Assembly (NCBI GenBank): GCA_015852425.1
Contig: JAAAIG010000647.1
Location: 1 to 19,271, forward strand
Source: Gryganskiella cystojenkinii
Lineage: Eukaryota > Mortierellomycota > Mortierellomycetes > Mortierellales > Mortierellaceae
Direction: 5' to 3'
DNA: 19,271 bases
Shown: positions 7,176-17,500 of the stretch, one piece after another
Position numbering within the stretch: position 1 is the first letter of the stretch
How the letters are laid out: the number at the start of each line of letters is the position of its first letter
The notes under the pieces: generated by a model
Database searches by the model: none
The model's input: the letters and a program-made list of their open reading frames with translations, nothing else
Told to the model about the DNA's origin: nothing
Translations under genes and position numbers: made by a program

Positions 7176-10100
7176 CTACTCCATGTCTTCGTCACTGTCC
7201 TCTTCCTCATCCTCCTCATCATCTTCGCTGTCATCGTCGCTTTCGCTCTCGCCCTCTCCAGCATCCTCCTCCTCAGCCTCCTGGGCGGATGCTGGTTTTG
7301 TCGAGGTGGTGGCGGTGGCAGCTCTGGCAGCGGCAAAGGCATCGTGCCTTTCCTTGGCCAAACGTTCCTCCTCGGCTTTCCTCTGCGATCGACTCTCAAC
7401 CTCACTGTCCTCCATATCGAGGTTATCCATATCACCCATCATCGTCATCAAATCCATAGCTTGGACAGTGTAATCGACCACGAAGCTTCGGACCGAAAGA
7501 GCCTCAACACGCTGGAAGTGGCGGTCACTATAGGGCAAGAGACCGTCCAAAAGATCCTTGATGCCGGGGATCTCAATCATCTCTGAGACCTTGCGATCCC
7601 TCAAAATTGCGCTCAATACAGTCTGAGCAGGGCGCATGTTCTTGGCATGAGTGTTCCAGTCGCGGACATAGCCCAACAATTTGGCCAACTGTTCCGAAGA
7701 GAGTCCCCGCAAGACCTTATCAACTGCCTCGAGGCCTGTGATCGACGTATCATGTTCAGGGCGATCTTGAAGAATCTGGTTGAAGAGTTGCAAGAGACGG
7801 AAGGGTTGCTCCAACGACAGGGCCAAAGTGATAGCGTTCTTCCAGTCCTTGCGCTGCAAGTAGTTGGACAATTCTTGCTCCTTGAGAACCAAGTCCGCCT
7901 TGGCCTGCTTTTTCTCTGCGTACTCGATCTCAGTGAAATCCTCCCAAAGGTTGATCATCGAGTCCGCACCACCGGTGACAACCAAGTTCTCGTCTTTTCG
8001 GACAGCCAAGGCCCAAATTTTCTCCGTATGGTTATCCAACGTGGCGACACACTCGTTCGTACGAATCGTCCAGAGCTTGACCAAACCATCAGAACCGCAA
8101 GAGACCAACTGCAAACCCGAGGTCAAAAAGTCGACCTTGAGAATCGAGTTGGTGTGACCTTCAAAGGTTCTCAAACAACTGAAATCGTTCAAGGACCAAA
8201 TCTTGATGGTACGATCTCCGGAACTGGTAGCCAGACACTGATCGACAGGGGAGAACTTGACAGACCAGACACCACGCTTATGACCTTTGCAGGTACCGAT
8301 CAGGGATCCATCCTGCAAGTTCCAGATCTTGGCCAACTTGTCCTGTGATCCGGTAGCAAAAACCTTGTCGTTAGGAGCGATGGCAATGGTGTTGATATCC
8401 TTCTCGTGTGCTTGGACTGTGTAATGGGACTTGAAGCGCAAGTTCTCGTCAGGCTCATCCAAGTCTATTGAATTAACAGTTTAGTGGCGTTATTAGACAT
8501 TTTTTTCCCCACTGCGTTCATGAAAGTAACAATGGTTCATGATTTCATGGCGACCCACCAGCAGTGCTCAAGTCCCAGCACTTAATGGTTCTGTCCTGAG
8601 ATCCGGTAAGGAGCAATCCATCCGTCTTTCTCGTGAGGGCGACGGCACCGATAGCCTCCGTATGACCAACACATGTTCCTATACACTTGTAACGCTCATC
8701 CGCGTCCTCGTTCTCGAGATCCAAGGTCCAGACCTTGGCGGTATTATCTTTTGATCCGGAAGCCATTAAGGTTCCGTCCGTGTTCCTGTCCAAGCAAATG
8801 ACAATGTCCGAATGACCATAGATGAGATCGCACTCGAATTCTTTAAGGTTGAAGACTCGAATCTGTTCACTATTGGCAGCGACGGCCAAGTGAGTTTCCT
8901 CCTCGCCAATGTACACCACATCAATGATTTCGTCGTTGTAACCAACAATCTGCTTCACACGCTTGAGGTTGTTGGCAATGTCGAAGAAGATGATGTTTTG
9001 GTCGCTGGTGATAGACACGAGTTGCTGAGACTCGGTGTTGTATCTATTGAATGTGAACGTCAGGTATAATGTTTAGAATCTCTGTAATTTTGGTACACAA
9101 CAACGAAATCCAAGTTATGTATCACCAATGGTCATCGGTGCAACTTACAGGACGTCCGAAACGCCAGATTTGCTCCCTTGTTCTTCTTTCTGCTTCGCAA
9201 TCAGCTCTCCTGTCCTCAAATCCCAGATGCGGATCAAGCCACTGTCACCAGCGGTATAGAACAACTCCATGTCCGAGACATCCTTGTCGCCGATGGTCTC
9301 GACGGCAGACTTTTGCAAGATACCAACGGTCTCTAGGGTCTCATAGATAGGGTAAGTGGTCGCAAGCTTCATCGAAGTCAGATCCCAGACGTTGACGACT
9401 TTATCACGGGAGCCACTGATCAGAGTCTTGCCCGAGTTCGAGACCGCCAATCCACGAATGACAGAGACGTGACTCTCGAAGCAGGCAGCCTGTTTCCGGG
9501 TCTGGAGATCCCAAACACGGACCGTACAATCATCCGCACCAGAGTACAAGTTCCATCTGGTTCGATCAGGGTGGAAGAGAACAGCCGAGATGACTCCTCC
9601 GTGTCCTTTGAAGTTGTGAGTACAGAATCCTCCTGCGATATCCCAGACTTTGACTGTGCTGTCGGCGGATCCAGTAGCCACCAAGGTTGAGGTGGGGTCG
9701 ATTGCCATGACAATAATCGGCGCATCGTGAGCCTAGGTTTTGAAGTTATGGAAACCAAATGGTTAGCTGTGATCACTCAGGGCGGTCAACCCCCGCCTTT
9801 TTTTTTTTTTTTTCTTGTTTAGTTCTAAGAGATATCAAAAAAATTTGCCATGAGAATCTACCTTGAGTGTTCTGACAACTGTTCCTGTGCGCAAATCCCA
9901 GGTCTTGAGTTGAAGACTCCTACTGGCGCTGACAAGGGTATGTCCATCAGGCGTAACAGCAAAAGTGGTAATGATCTCGGTATCGCCCTTGAGTTTCCAA
10001 AGGTTCTTTCCAGTCTTGATATCAATCACATCGATATCCTCGCCCACGGTCGTGATCAGATACTGTTCATCCTGAGATATGCAGACCTTGCCTCCGGTGT

Positions 10101-10275
10101 AGATGGATTCGATCGTCTGTGTTGATTTGAAGCTGTGGAGAAATGTGGTCAAAGGTGGAAGTATTAGTAATCGTCAACAGCAGATCCATTGGTCTTATAG
10201 CAGATTCCGAGTGTTTGTTTCGTATCCTTACCTGGTCTTCAGGTGGATTTTACCCTGGGGCGGTGCTTGCGCCAT
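7176..10275 (-). CDS. UTP13: U3 snoRNP / SSU processome WD40 protein Utp13 (TBL3), 5 exons
   Basis: Exons in transcript order: 10275-10232, 10132-9862, 9732-9149, 9043-8559, 8464-7176. Phases agree at every junction and give 890 residues. Utp13 belongs to the UTP-B subcomplex with Pwp2, Utp1-type beta-propellers and U3 snoRNA, and acts in the nucleolus in 18S rRNA processing. The start (MAQAPPQGKIHLKTSFK) leads into tandem WD40 repeats forming two propellers (about 20-640), with many GH...WD signatures such as TGSQDRTIKCWD and SGSRDKVVNVWD. The Utp13 C-terminal helical domain covers about 650-800, with the conserved segment GLLPYSDRHFQRVEAL. An acidic tail (about 850-890) of Glu/Asp/Ser follows, making the protein longer than the yeast (about 817 aa) and human (about 808 aa) forms. 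One intron uses a GTGGGT donor (8558); the others have GTA donors. Confidence 0.95.
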
Positions 10276-10771
10276 GACTTGGATATAGGTAGAAGGTGTT
10301 GTCTGTTCGAGAAGGAATACTCGAGCAGAACTGTGGGGTTAAGACGGAGGGGAATGCGCGCGCGCAGGATGGTTCGGAGGTGTTGCGGGTGGTGATGAGG
10401 GAGAGGAGAAGGGGAGGTGATGGGGCGATGGAATGAATGGAGATGGGAATGAGTTATGTGGGACAGGTCAAGGTTACAGCATGCAAGAAAAAAAAAAAAA
10501 AATAGCCAGCAAAGTGCTGAAAAGAGCAACAAAAAAGAAAAAAACAAAGAGTAAACAGAGTGACTGCCATATCATGCACGTGACTACTATTTTTGGAGGC
10601 GCCTGAAAGTGTGTCCTTTCCCTTCGGAGGAAAAGTAGGAAAGTGAAGACACACACAAACACACTTTGGAACTCGAATTCGCCATTCGTTCATCGTTTGC
10701 AAATTACACACACACACACACACACACTCTCTCTCTCTTCTTTTATTAACCACATTACATACTCCCGCAAC
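10276..10771. promoter_or_regulatory. Divergent promoter region UTP13 / uS10m
   Basis: These 496 bases lie between the divergent starts of UTP13 (minus) and the mitochondrial uS10 gene (plus). They hold a CACGTG core at 10577-10582 within GCACGTGAC, an A run of about 14 near 10489-10502, a G-rich stretch near 10390-10425, and an (AC)11(TC)5 microsatellite at 10706-10737 that is probably in or next to the uS10m 5' UTR. I see no TATA box. Shared control of the two ribosome-related genes is inference from the layout. Confidence 0.5.
10706..10737 (+). repeat. Compound microsatellite (AC)11(TC)5
   Basis: Eleven uninterrupted AC units (10706-10727) run directly into five TC units (10728-10737). 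The repeat ends 34 bases before the uS10m start codon. Confidence 0.9.
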
Positions 10772-11905
10772 ATGCTGGCAACTCTCAGAACAGGAGTCGC
10801 CTCCAAGGGCATGACTGTCCTCAAGACTGCTTCTCTCGCCACCACTCGTTCCTTCAGGTACTGACCAGGGGAATCCGAGCGTCGTCAAGGGGACTGTGAT
10901 CACAACAAACATAATGACCTCATTCATCCACTTGGACCATGGGAACAATGACAGGACACAAAAAAGATATTTTCTCCAATCTGACAATCTCTTTCTGTAC
11001 CAATTTTGCCGCCACCCATTAGCAACACCAATGCCACCACTGCTGCCTCAGCTGCCGACACCACATTGCCCGAGTCCATGTCCCCCGAGGATCGACTCGT
11101 CTATGGAGAGCCTATTCAAATTCCCACCACCCACAACATCACCGTCGCCCATCTCCACCTTCGTTCATACCTGCCTCAGCAGCTCGACTTTTTCACGGAT
11201 TTCGCTCGTCGTGCCGCTGCTGCTTTGGAGATGCCCTGCACTGGTGCTATCCCCTTGCCTGTCCAGACCTCAAAGTGGACTGTGAACAAGTCACCCTTCG
11301 TCCACAAGAAGGCTCAGGAGACCTTTGAGCGTAAGACACACAAGCGCCTCTTGGCGATCAAGGATACTCACCCAGAGGTTGTCCGTCGTTGGGTTCAGTT
11401 CTTGAACCAGAACTCGATCGCTGGTGTCGGCATGAAGATCACTACCTTTGAGGTTGAGGAGCTCGGTGCTGGACAAAAGAGAGCCGAGAAGGCCAAGAAG
11501 GGCGAGAGCAGGAACCGATCCGTGGCCGAGTTGATGAACAACGCTGAGCAGGCTTTTGGTACTGTCGAGCTCGAGGAAATGTCGGATAAGTTGAAGGATC
11601 AGGCCGAGCCCTCGAAGGAGGTCAAGGCCGTTGCAGATCAGCTCTTGGCTGAGATGATGAAGGATGTTGGTGGCGAGGAGGAGATCAAGGAGGAGAAGGA
11701 TACCGAGTCAAAGACGGAAAAGACCCCTGCGACTGCCCCATCACAAGAAGAAACGCGCGACAACCCTGATCAACCTACCGAATCGCACATCTCGGATGCT
11801 GTTGAGCCCCTTGTCAGCGGATCATCAACATTGGATCCCGAGCTCTCCGAGATTGTTGAGAAGGCCATTGCTGAAACTGCGAGCAAGAGCAAGAAGGACG
11901 AATAA
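10772..11905 (+). CDS. RSM10: Mitochondrial small-subunit ribosomal protein uS10m (Rsm10-like)
   Basis: Exons 10772-10857 and 11023-11905 join as AG+C, giving 322 residues. Exon 1 (28 codons) is a mitochondrial presequence: Met, hydrophobic and hydroxylated residues, Arg/Lys, no acidic residue, ending TTRSFR. The intron therefore falls at the boundary between the targeting peptide and the mature protein. Residues about 60-175 are the S10 fold: the strand NITVAHLHLRSY, the helix QQLDFFTDFARRAAAALEM, the loop with PVQTSKWTVNKSPFVHKKAQE (core residues H and K next to rRNA), and the last strand with ITTFEVEEL. After the fold comes an extra tail of about 145 residues, Glu/Lys-rich and without Cys. 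The yeast protein is only about 203 residues, so this tail is notable. It is on the same strand as TIM44, 584 bases upstream of it. Confidence 0.93.
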
Positions 11906-12489
11906 GTCTTCATTCGAGCCCCACTCTACCTACCCAGACCTCCTCCTTCATCATAGCCTACACCTACCCTACCATTATCTGACGTCTTACACCTGGTGCC
12001 TACAAACCTTTCGCATTTGCTTTTTCCAATAGTATCTTTTTTTTTCTTCCTTTGTTGTGTAAATACACACACTCTTGTTCCTTGATCATTTTTGCTTGAC
12101 TGAAAGAAACAATAGTAGGATAGGAATTCCAAATTTACATCTACTACGAAGACCCTTCTTATTTGACTACGACATGTAACACCTAAGCCACCCGATCGGC
12201 ATACCCCAGAAAAGGCAGTCCCTCCAAGGTTCACTGCACGGCCACCGCACGCACAAAGAACCAATGTCCAAATTGAGAACGATAACCCCAAAAGAAAGAG
12301 AAAGAAGAAATAAAAAAGTAGAACGGAAAAAGTAAGGCACAAAAAGAGTGACTGATCCGATCTCCATTCTTTTTTTTCGTTTACTCCGTTCCGTCATTGT
12401 CCTCTGAGCCCTTCCTTTCCTTTCCTTTTTTTTTCTTTCTTTCTTTTCTTCATTTCTCTTCAATCCATAATCACATTAATACCAAGACC
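11906..12489. other. Intergenic region between uS10m and TIM44
   Basis: These 584 bases contain the uS10m 3' UTR and the TIM44 promoter. No canonical AATAAA is visible on the plus strand. A CCAAT pentamer is at 12261-12265, about 225 bases before the TIM44 ATG, and T/C-rich runs at about 12367-12455 immediately precede the start, as is common in fungal 5' UTRs. I see no gene here. Confidence 0.5.
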
Positions 12490-14268
12490 ATGTCTGCTCT
12501 CCGATCCCTCGTCTCCTCAAGGACCGTCGGTGCGATCCGTCCCAATGCCCTGTTGGCATCGCCATCACAACGTCTCTCGGCCCACGCTACCGGTCGTCCC
12601 CTCTCTGCACCCAAATTCTCAGCCCGTTACGAGTCCCAGAGTGCCTTCTCAAAGTTTGTCGAGACCCTGAAGGAACAGATCAAAAAGAACAAGGAACTTC
12701 AGGACTCTGTCAAGAAGTTGCAGGACGAGTCTGGAAAGGTCGGCGAGAGCGATGCCCTCAAGAAGGCCAGGGATGCCTTTGACAAGGCCAAGGTATGTTC
12801 GTCGATGTCAGATATCTGAGGGTCTTCTCCGCAGGAGGGGGTAAAAGATGAATGACAGAAAAAACGATGAGCATAATAGCATAACAGTGGATGACTCATT
12901 CACTTACTCTTTGATTCTCTCGCGGAACTGTAGGAATCTGCTGCCACTGCTAGTGTTGCGACGGAAAAGTTGAAGCAGACCGCTGAGCAGCTGAAGAAGG
13001 CGACTGGAAAGATTAGCGAGACCGTCAGCGAGACCTTTAAGGGTGCTGCCGAGAACGAGTTCGTGAAGGGATCCAAGGAGAAGGTAACAAAACAAAACAA
13101 AAACTGCCTTCAGAATTACCGACCTGAGCATGTTTTCGGCCCAGTATAGGACCATATGCACTAATACCGCTCCTGCCTTTTCTTACCACTCGACCACCCC
13201 AGATCTCAGAGACCGGAAAAGTGTTCACAGAGACGATCGATTCGGCTTCAAAGCCCATCCGTGACAACCAATACTTCCAGAACGTTAAGGAGTCGGTAGA
13301 AACAGTCATCCAGGATAACGAGTCTAGATACGGTGGTTATATCTCCAAAGCTACCCGTCGTAAGGCTCGTGGTTTGGATCCCAACTACAGTCCCAAGGAT
13401 GCTCAGAAGATGGCCCAGGCCGCTGCTGAACAGGTCAAGGAGGATGTCAAGTAAGAAACCGCAAAACCGCCGAACTGGATTCTTTTTGAGCTCAAAAAAA
13501 AAAGTGACTCCTGATCTACAAACATTATTTATCGCTAACCTTCCACTCTTACTTGAACTTTTTTTTTATTCAAAAAATAGCGCTGGTGAGTCCATGGTCC
13601 TCCACAAGGACTCTGCATGGAAGGAGACCTGGACCAAGTTCAAGGACACCAACCCTGTCGTCCAGGGCGTCTTCAACATGAAGAAGAACTATGAGGACAG
13701 CGATAACGTCTTCGTGGCGTGGGCTCGTGTCGTCACGGATAAGATCTCGGATGCCTGGGTCTCGTTGATGGACGAGACCGAGAACGCAAAGACCATCCGC
13801 GCCTTGCAGATGATTGACCCCTCATTCAAGATGGATGTCTTTATGAAGGACTGCCGTGAGTTTATTATCCCCGAGATTATGGATGCAGTCTTGAACGCTG
13901 ATTCCGAAACGTTAAACGAGTGGTGTTCCGAGGCGACTTATAACGTCCTTTCGGCCGGGTTCCAGGCCCAGATTGCTCAGGGACTGGTCAGTGACTGCAA
14001 GATTCTCGAGCTGAGGAACGTCGAATTGGTCTCGGCCAAGGTTCTGGAGAACGATGTCCCCGTCTTGATTGTCTCGTTTAACACTCAGGAGATCACTGTC
14101 TTCCGTAACCGTTTGACCCGTGAGGTTGTCTTTGGCAAGGAGGATGCGATCGAGGAGGCGACCTATGCCTGTGTCATCACTTTGACGCCCGAGACCATGT
14201 CAAACCCCTTGACGAGAGGTGTTCGTATCATGGATATGGCCAAGCATAACAGCCGTGCTTACATCTAA
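12490..14268 (+). CDS. TIM44: Tim44, import motor subunit of the mitochondrial inner membrane, 4 exons
   Basis: Exons 12490-12792, 12934-13083, 13203-13450 and 13581-14268 give 462 residues, close to the fungal norm (yeast about 431). Tim44 is a matrix-side peripheral protein that links the TIM23 channel to mtHsp70 in the presequence-driven import motor. Residues 1-45 form a basic presequence (MSALRSLVSSRTVGAIRPNA). Residues 50-150 are charged helical segments with ELQDSVKKLQDESGKVGES, typical of Tim44. The linker at 150-245 contains SRYGGYISKATRRKARG. The C-terminal Tim44 domain (about 255-462) includes WKETWTKFKDTNPVVQGVF, QMIDPSFKMDVFMKDCREF and FNTQEITVFRN. This domain binds membrane lipid and the channel. 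The start gives the presequence directly. The gene lies in a pair with uS10m, both mitochondrial. Confidence 0.96.
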
Positions 14269-14530
14269 GGTGTCCGTTCGCTTAGTGTTCAAGTTCCCAT
14301 TTCCATCTTCATTTTTTTATTGTCCTTTTTTTCCCCATTTGCATCTTCTTTTGCATGTACTTTTACCAGGAGGAACAACTTGTACCTCCAACAAAAAAAA
14401 AACAAATCCTTCCACAGCTCTAATGGGCTGGTCTCTTTTTTTTTTTTACTATAGACGATGTACCCTATAGATAAACAATCTCGTTTCTATTGTTTAAAAA
14501 GTTCTATCGTTTCATTTTTGATGAACTAGT
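14269..14530. other. Convergent 3' regions of TIM44 and the kinase gene
   Basis: These 262 bases hold both 3' UTRs. TTTATT at 14316-14321 reads AATAAA on the minus strand and could serve the kinase gene, about 210 bases after its stop. No clear plus-strand signal for TIM44 is visible. T runs occur near 14312-14335 and 14437-14449. If the minus-strand signal is used, the two transcripts overlap tail to tail. Confidence 0.35.
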
Positions 14531-17500
14531 CTACTTATTGAAGAACCATGACGACTTGTTGTTGTTGCCATTGTCGTTCAAGACTTGGTCTATCAAATGC
14601 CGTTGGTTTTTGCGCCTTGGCACTGAGGACTGTTGCTGTTGATGGTATTGGCCACTGCCTTGACTGCTGCCATTGCTACTGTTGCTCTGAATCGAGATCG
14701 CAGAGACTTGAGCAGAACTCTGGCGACCGTGGACCTCCTCATGAGCCAGTAAGTTCGAGGATCCGTACATCAGTTTCAGTTTCGTGGCGACCTCCTTTCG
14801 TGCAGCGATTCTGCGGTGGCCAGTCCATTGCTCCAGTAACTGAAGGACCGGTCCAACCATGTCTTTACTCTTTTCTCGACGACGTTGCTGTTGCTGAAGC
14901 TTTTCTTGGAGCGTGAATGGATAAACATTCACTGAGGATGATGGTGAGGATGGCAGTTGGAATTGTTGAGGAATAATATCCAGTTGACCGGCAGCCTCAC
15001 CGACCCAGGAGTATTTTCCGAGCTCACGAATCTCGGCCATCAACGCCAAGAGTCCCTCACTCTCAGGGGAGTTTACAGGTGGCACTGCAAAGTGATTTGC
15101 CAAAGATGAAGACGAAGAAGAGGAAGCGGTGGATGACGATGTGGATTGCGAGGGAAGATCGAGCGGATACAGCATCTTGACCATCTTGATGGCCCTGATA
15201 ATCTCGATCTCCGAGGCACTGACATCAAGATCGTGGTTAAGGAGCCATTCGAGATTCTTGATCTTGAGGTGTGCTGCAGCAATCACGAGTGCGTTCGGAT
15301 GAGAATAGTACCGCTGGTGTTGTTGATGTCCGTGACCATTGGAGGCCGAAGACGAACCACCATGAGCAATTGCAGGGTCCAAACCGGCATCACACAGAAA
15401 GTCGAGGATCCGATGGTCTTCTTGCATGGCGGCCACAATATGGATCAAGGGGTGGCCCTGATGAGGTTGACTCTGTTGTTGCTGTTGTCCTTGTCCTCCC
15501 TCCGAGTAGCTCCTGTCCTGCAGAAGCGATGTTCGCTTACGATCCTTCACACGACCCACACTGCTATGGTTTTGAAGCTGATGCGGTCTCGAATCTTGTA
15601 CCAAACGCATCGCATATATTTGAGCGCTGTTGATGGGCATGATTGGTTTATGGACATAGGCCGGGATCCTGGCCCCCCTCATCACCAAATACTTGAGCGT
15701 CTCGTAACAATGCTGCGTATTCGACGTGACCAACAAGGTCAGTGGACTGTAGCCCTGCAGGTCCTCGAGGTTGATATCGGCGCCGAGTTCCAACAGGACC
15801 TTGATCATATCAAGTGGATGTTCTAAAAACATACAGGCGTGGTGTAATGCCGTGCATCCAGATTGTTCACTTGATTCGTTGATCGGGTTGTAAACTGACC
15901 CTTTGTTATGGCGATGGGGCTCCGTGAGGTGGTAATGAAACGCAGCAATGTCACCGACGATCGGGCAAAGATAGATGGGGGTCTTGGGTGGGTTCGAGGG
16001 CGAGTATGGATCGGGTTGTCGTTGTTGTTCCACAAGAAAAGCGCGAGTGCCTAGGAAATTGTATGCCATGGCAAATTCTTGTTTAGCTCGCGCGCACTGC
16101 AAAAATAAAAAATATACGTAGTAGTGCAGTACAAGTAGACTGGACTTACGTTCAACATATTTGACCGTCTCCTTCATGACTGGATCCTGGACATCAAACA
16201 ACATTTTGTTTAGCCGGTTGTTGGCCCTCTCTAGGGCCGCTATCTTGGCATTCAAATCTGGGGGTACTGGGAGAGCCGCAGACATCGTCATGCTCGGGAC
16301 CACAAACCCAGTAGCGATCTGATGGACAGGTTCCACGGGTTTTGCCATCAGAGTCTGCAGGATCGCAATTACGACATCGATCTTGAGTCGCTTTGATGGT
16401 TTGATATCCCAACATTTGACCAATAGATCACGGTACTCGCGAGGCGTACCAGGGACGATCTCCTCGCGAAGGCCATACAGGAGCTCTTGCAAGAGCATTG
16501 GGTCCTTGAGTCGATCGCCAAAAGGAATCCGACCCGAGGAGATATGCCAAAAGATCACACCGAGACTATAGATATCACACGAAGCCGAGTAGATGGGTCG
16601 TTTCGGTGGGAATCGCTCGGGGGCAAGGAAGGAGGCAACGCCGACAGCGGCCACCAAATCGGCGGTTTGAGCCTTGGTTGCGGATCGACTCAGACCAAAA
16701 TCGCAGATCATAGCGGTCCTTTTGTCATCCAAAAGGATGTTCCCTGAATGAAGATCGCGATGATGGAACCCAGACTTGTGCAAAAACTCGAGTCCCTTTG
16801 TGATCTCGATCGATAGTCGGTAGCGTTCCTGCCAGGTCAACGTCGTGTGATATTTACCAAGGAACGCGCAGAGGTTCCCGTTCATACAGAGTTTCATCAC
16901 CATGCATTTTACGCCTGTCTGGGGGTCCGTTGTGACCCCATAAAACGGAACAATAAAGTCGTAGTCGTGGACTCGTTTCAAGATCTCAAGCTAATTTGTT
17001 TTCGTAGAATCCATGCTTTTTTGTTAGATAACGAAAGAAAATCGACCAAAAGGCGAAAGGTTGATAAGCTCGCTTGATTCATCAAGTTACCTCTTGTTCA
17101 AACTGTTCCACGCCTTCGTGATGATCGACTAAAGCCCTTTTCAAGACCACACGAAGTCGAGACCACTCGCCCGTATGGATTTCACCAAAACCACCACGTT
17201 TCATGGGTTGGATATTTGTAATATCTTTGTAGTTGATGGCTCGATATTTACTCACGACTGTCCGTGACAGGACTCGCGTCCGCTCTCGTTTCAAGGACTC
17301 CTTGGTTTCCAATTCTGGCGTGTAATGCTCCACAACGACTCCCTCGGGAGCAGGAAGATCGGTGCTCAGGACGTAGTTTTCAGGAATCTCCTTGGGCAAG
17401 ATCTTGGGTCTTGCTGCCAGTGGTGGTGGCGTCGGTCGAGGCTGTAGTTGTAGTTCTGGTTGTTGATGTCCAGAAGGAGAGCCGTTCGAAAGACTACTCG

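Noticed and set aside
7149..7586. Plus-strand frames opposite the UTP13 C-terminus, including a poly-Ser and a hydrophobic Leu-rich reading
   Set aside because: They are mirror readings of the acidic GAG/GAT codons of UTP13; the apparent membrane segment is an artefact.
7647..8348. 233-codon plus-strand frame opposite UTP13 exon 5
   Set aside because: It lies wholly antisense to well-conserved WD40 and Utp13 domain sequence and has no family features.
10454..10987. 177-codon minus-strand frame across the divergent promoter and uS10m exon 1
   Set aside because: It is built from the CA microsatellite and A/T runs (Val-Cys and Phe repeats) and is antisense to a real exon.
15146..15826. 226-codon plus-strand frame opposite the ankyrin region
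   Set aside because: It is antisense to the ankyrin repeats of the kinase gene; no domain or promoter supports it.
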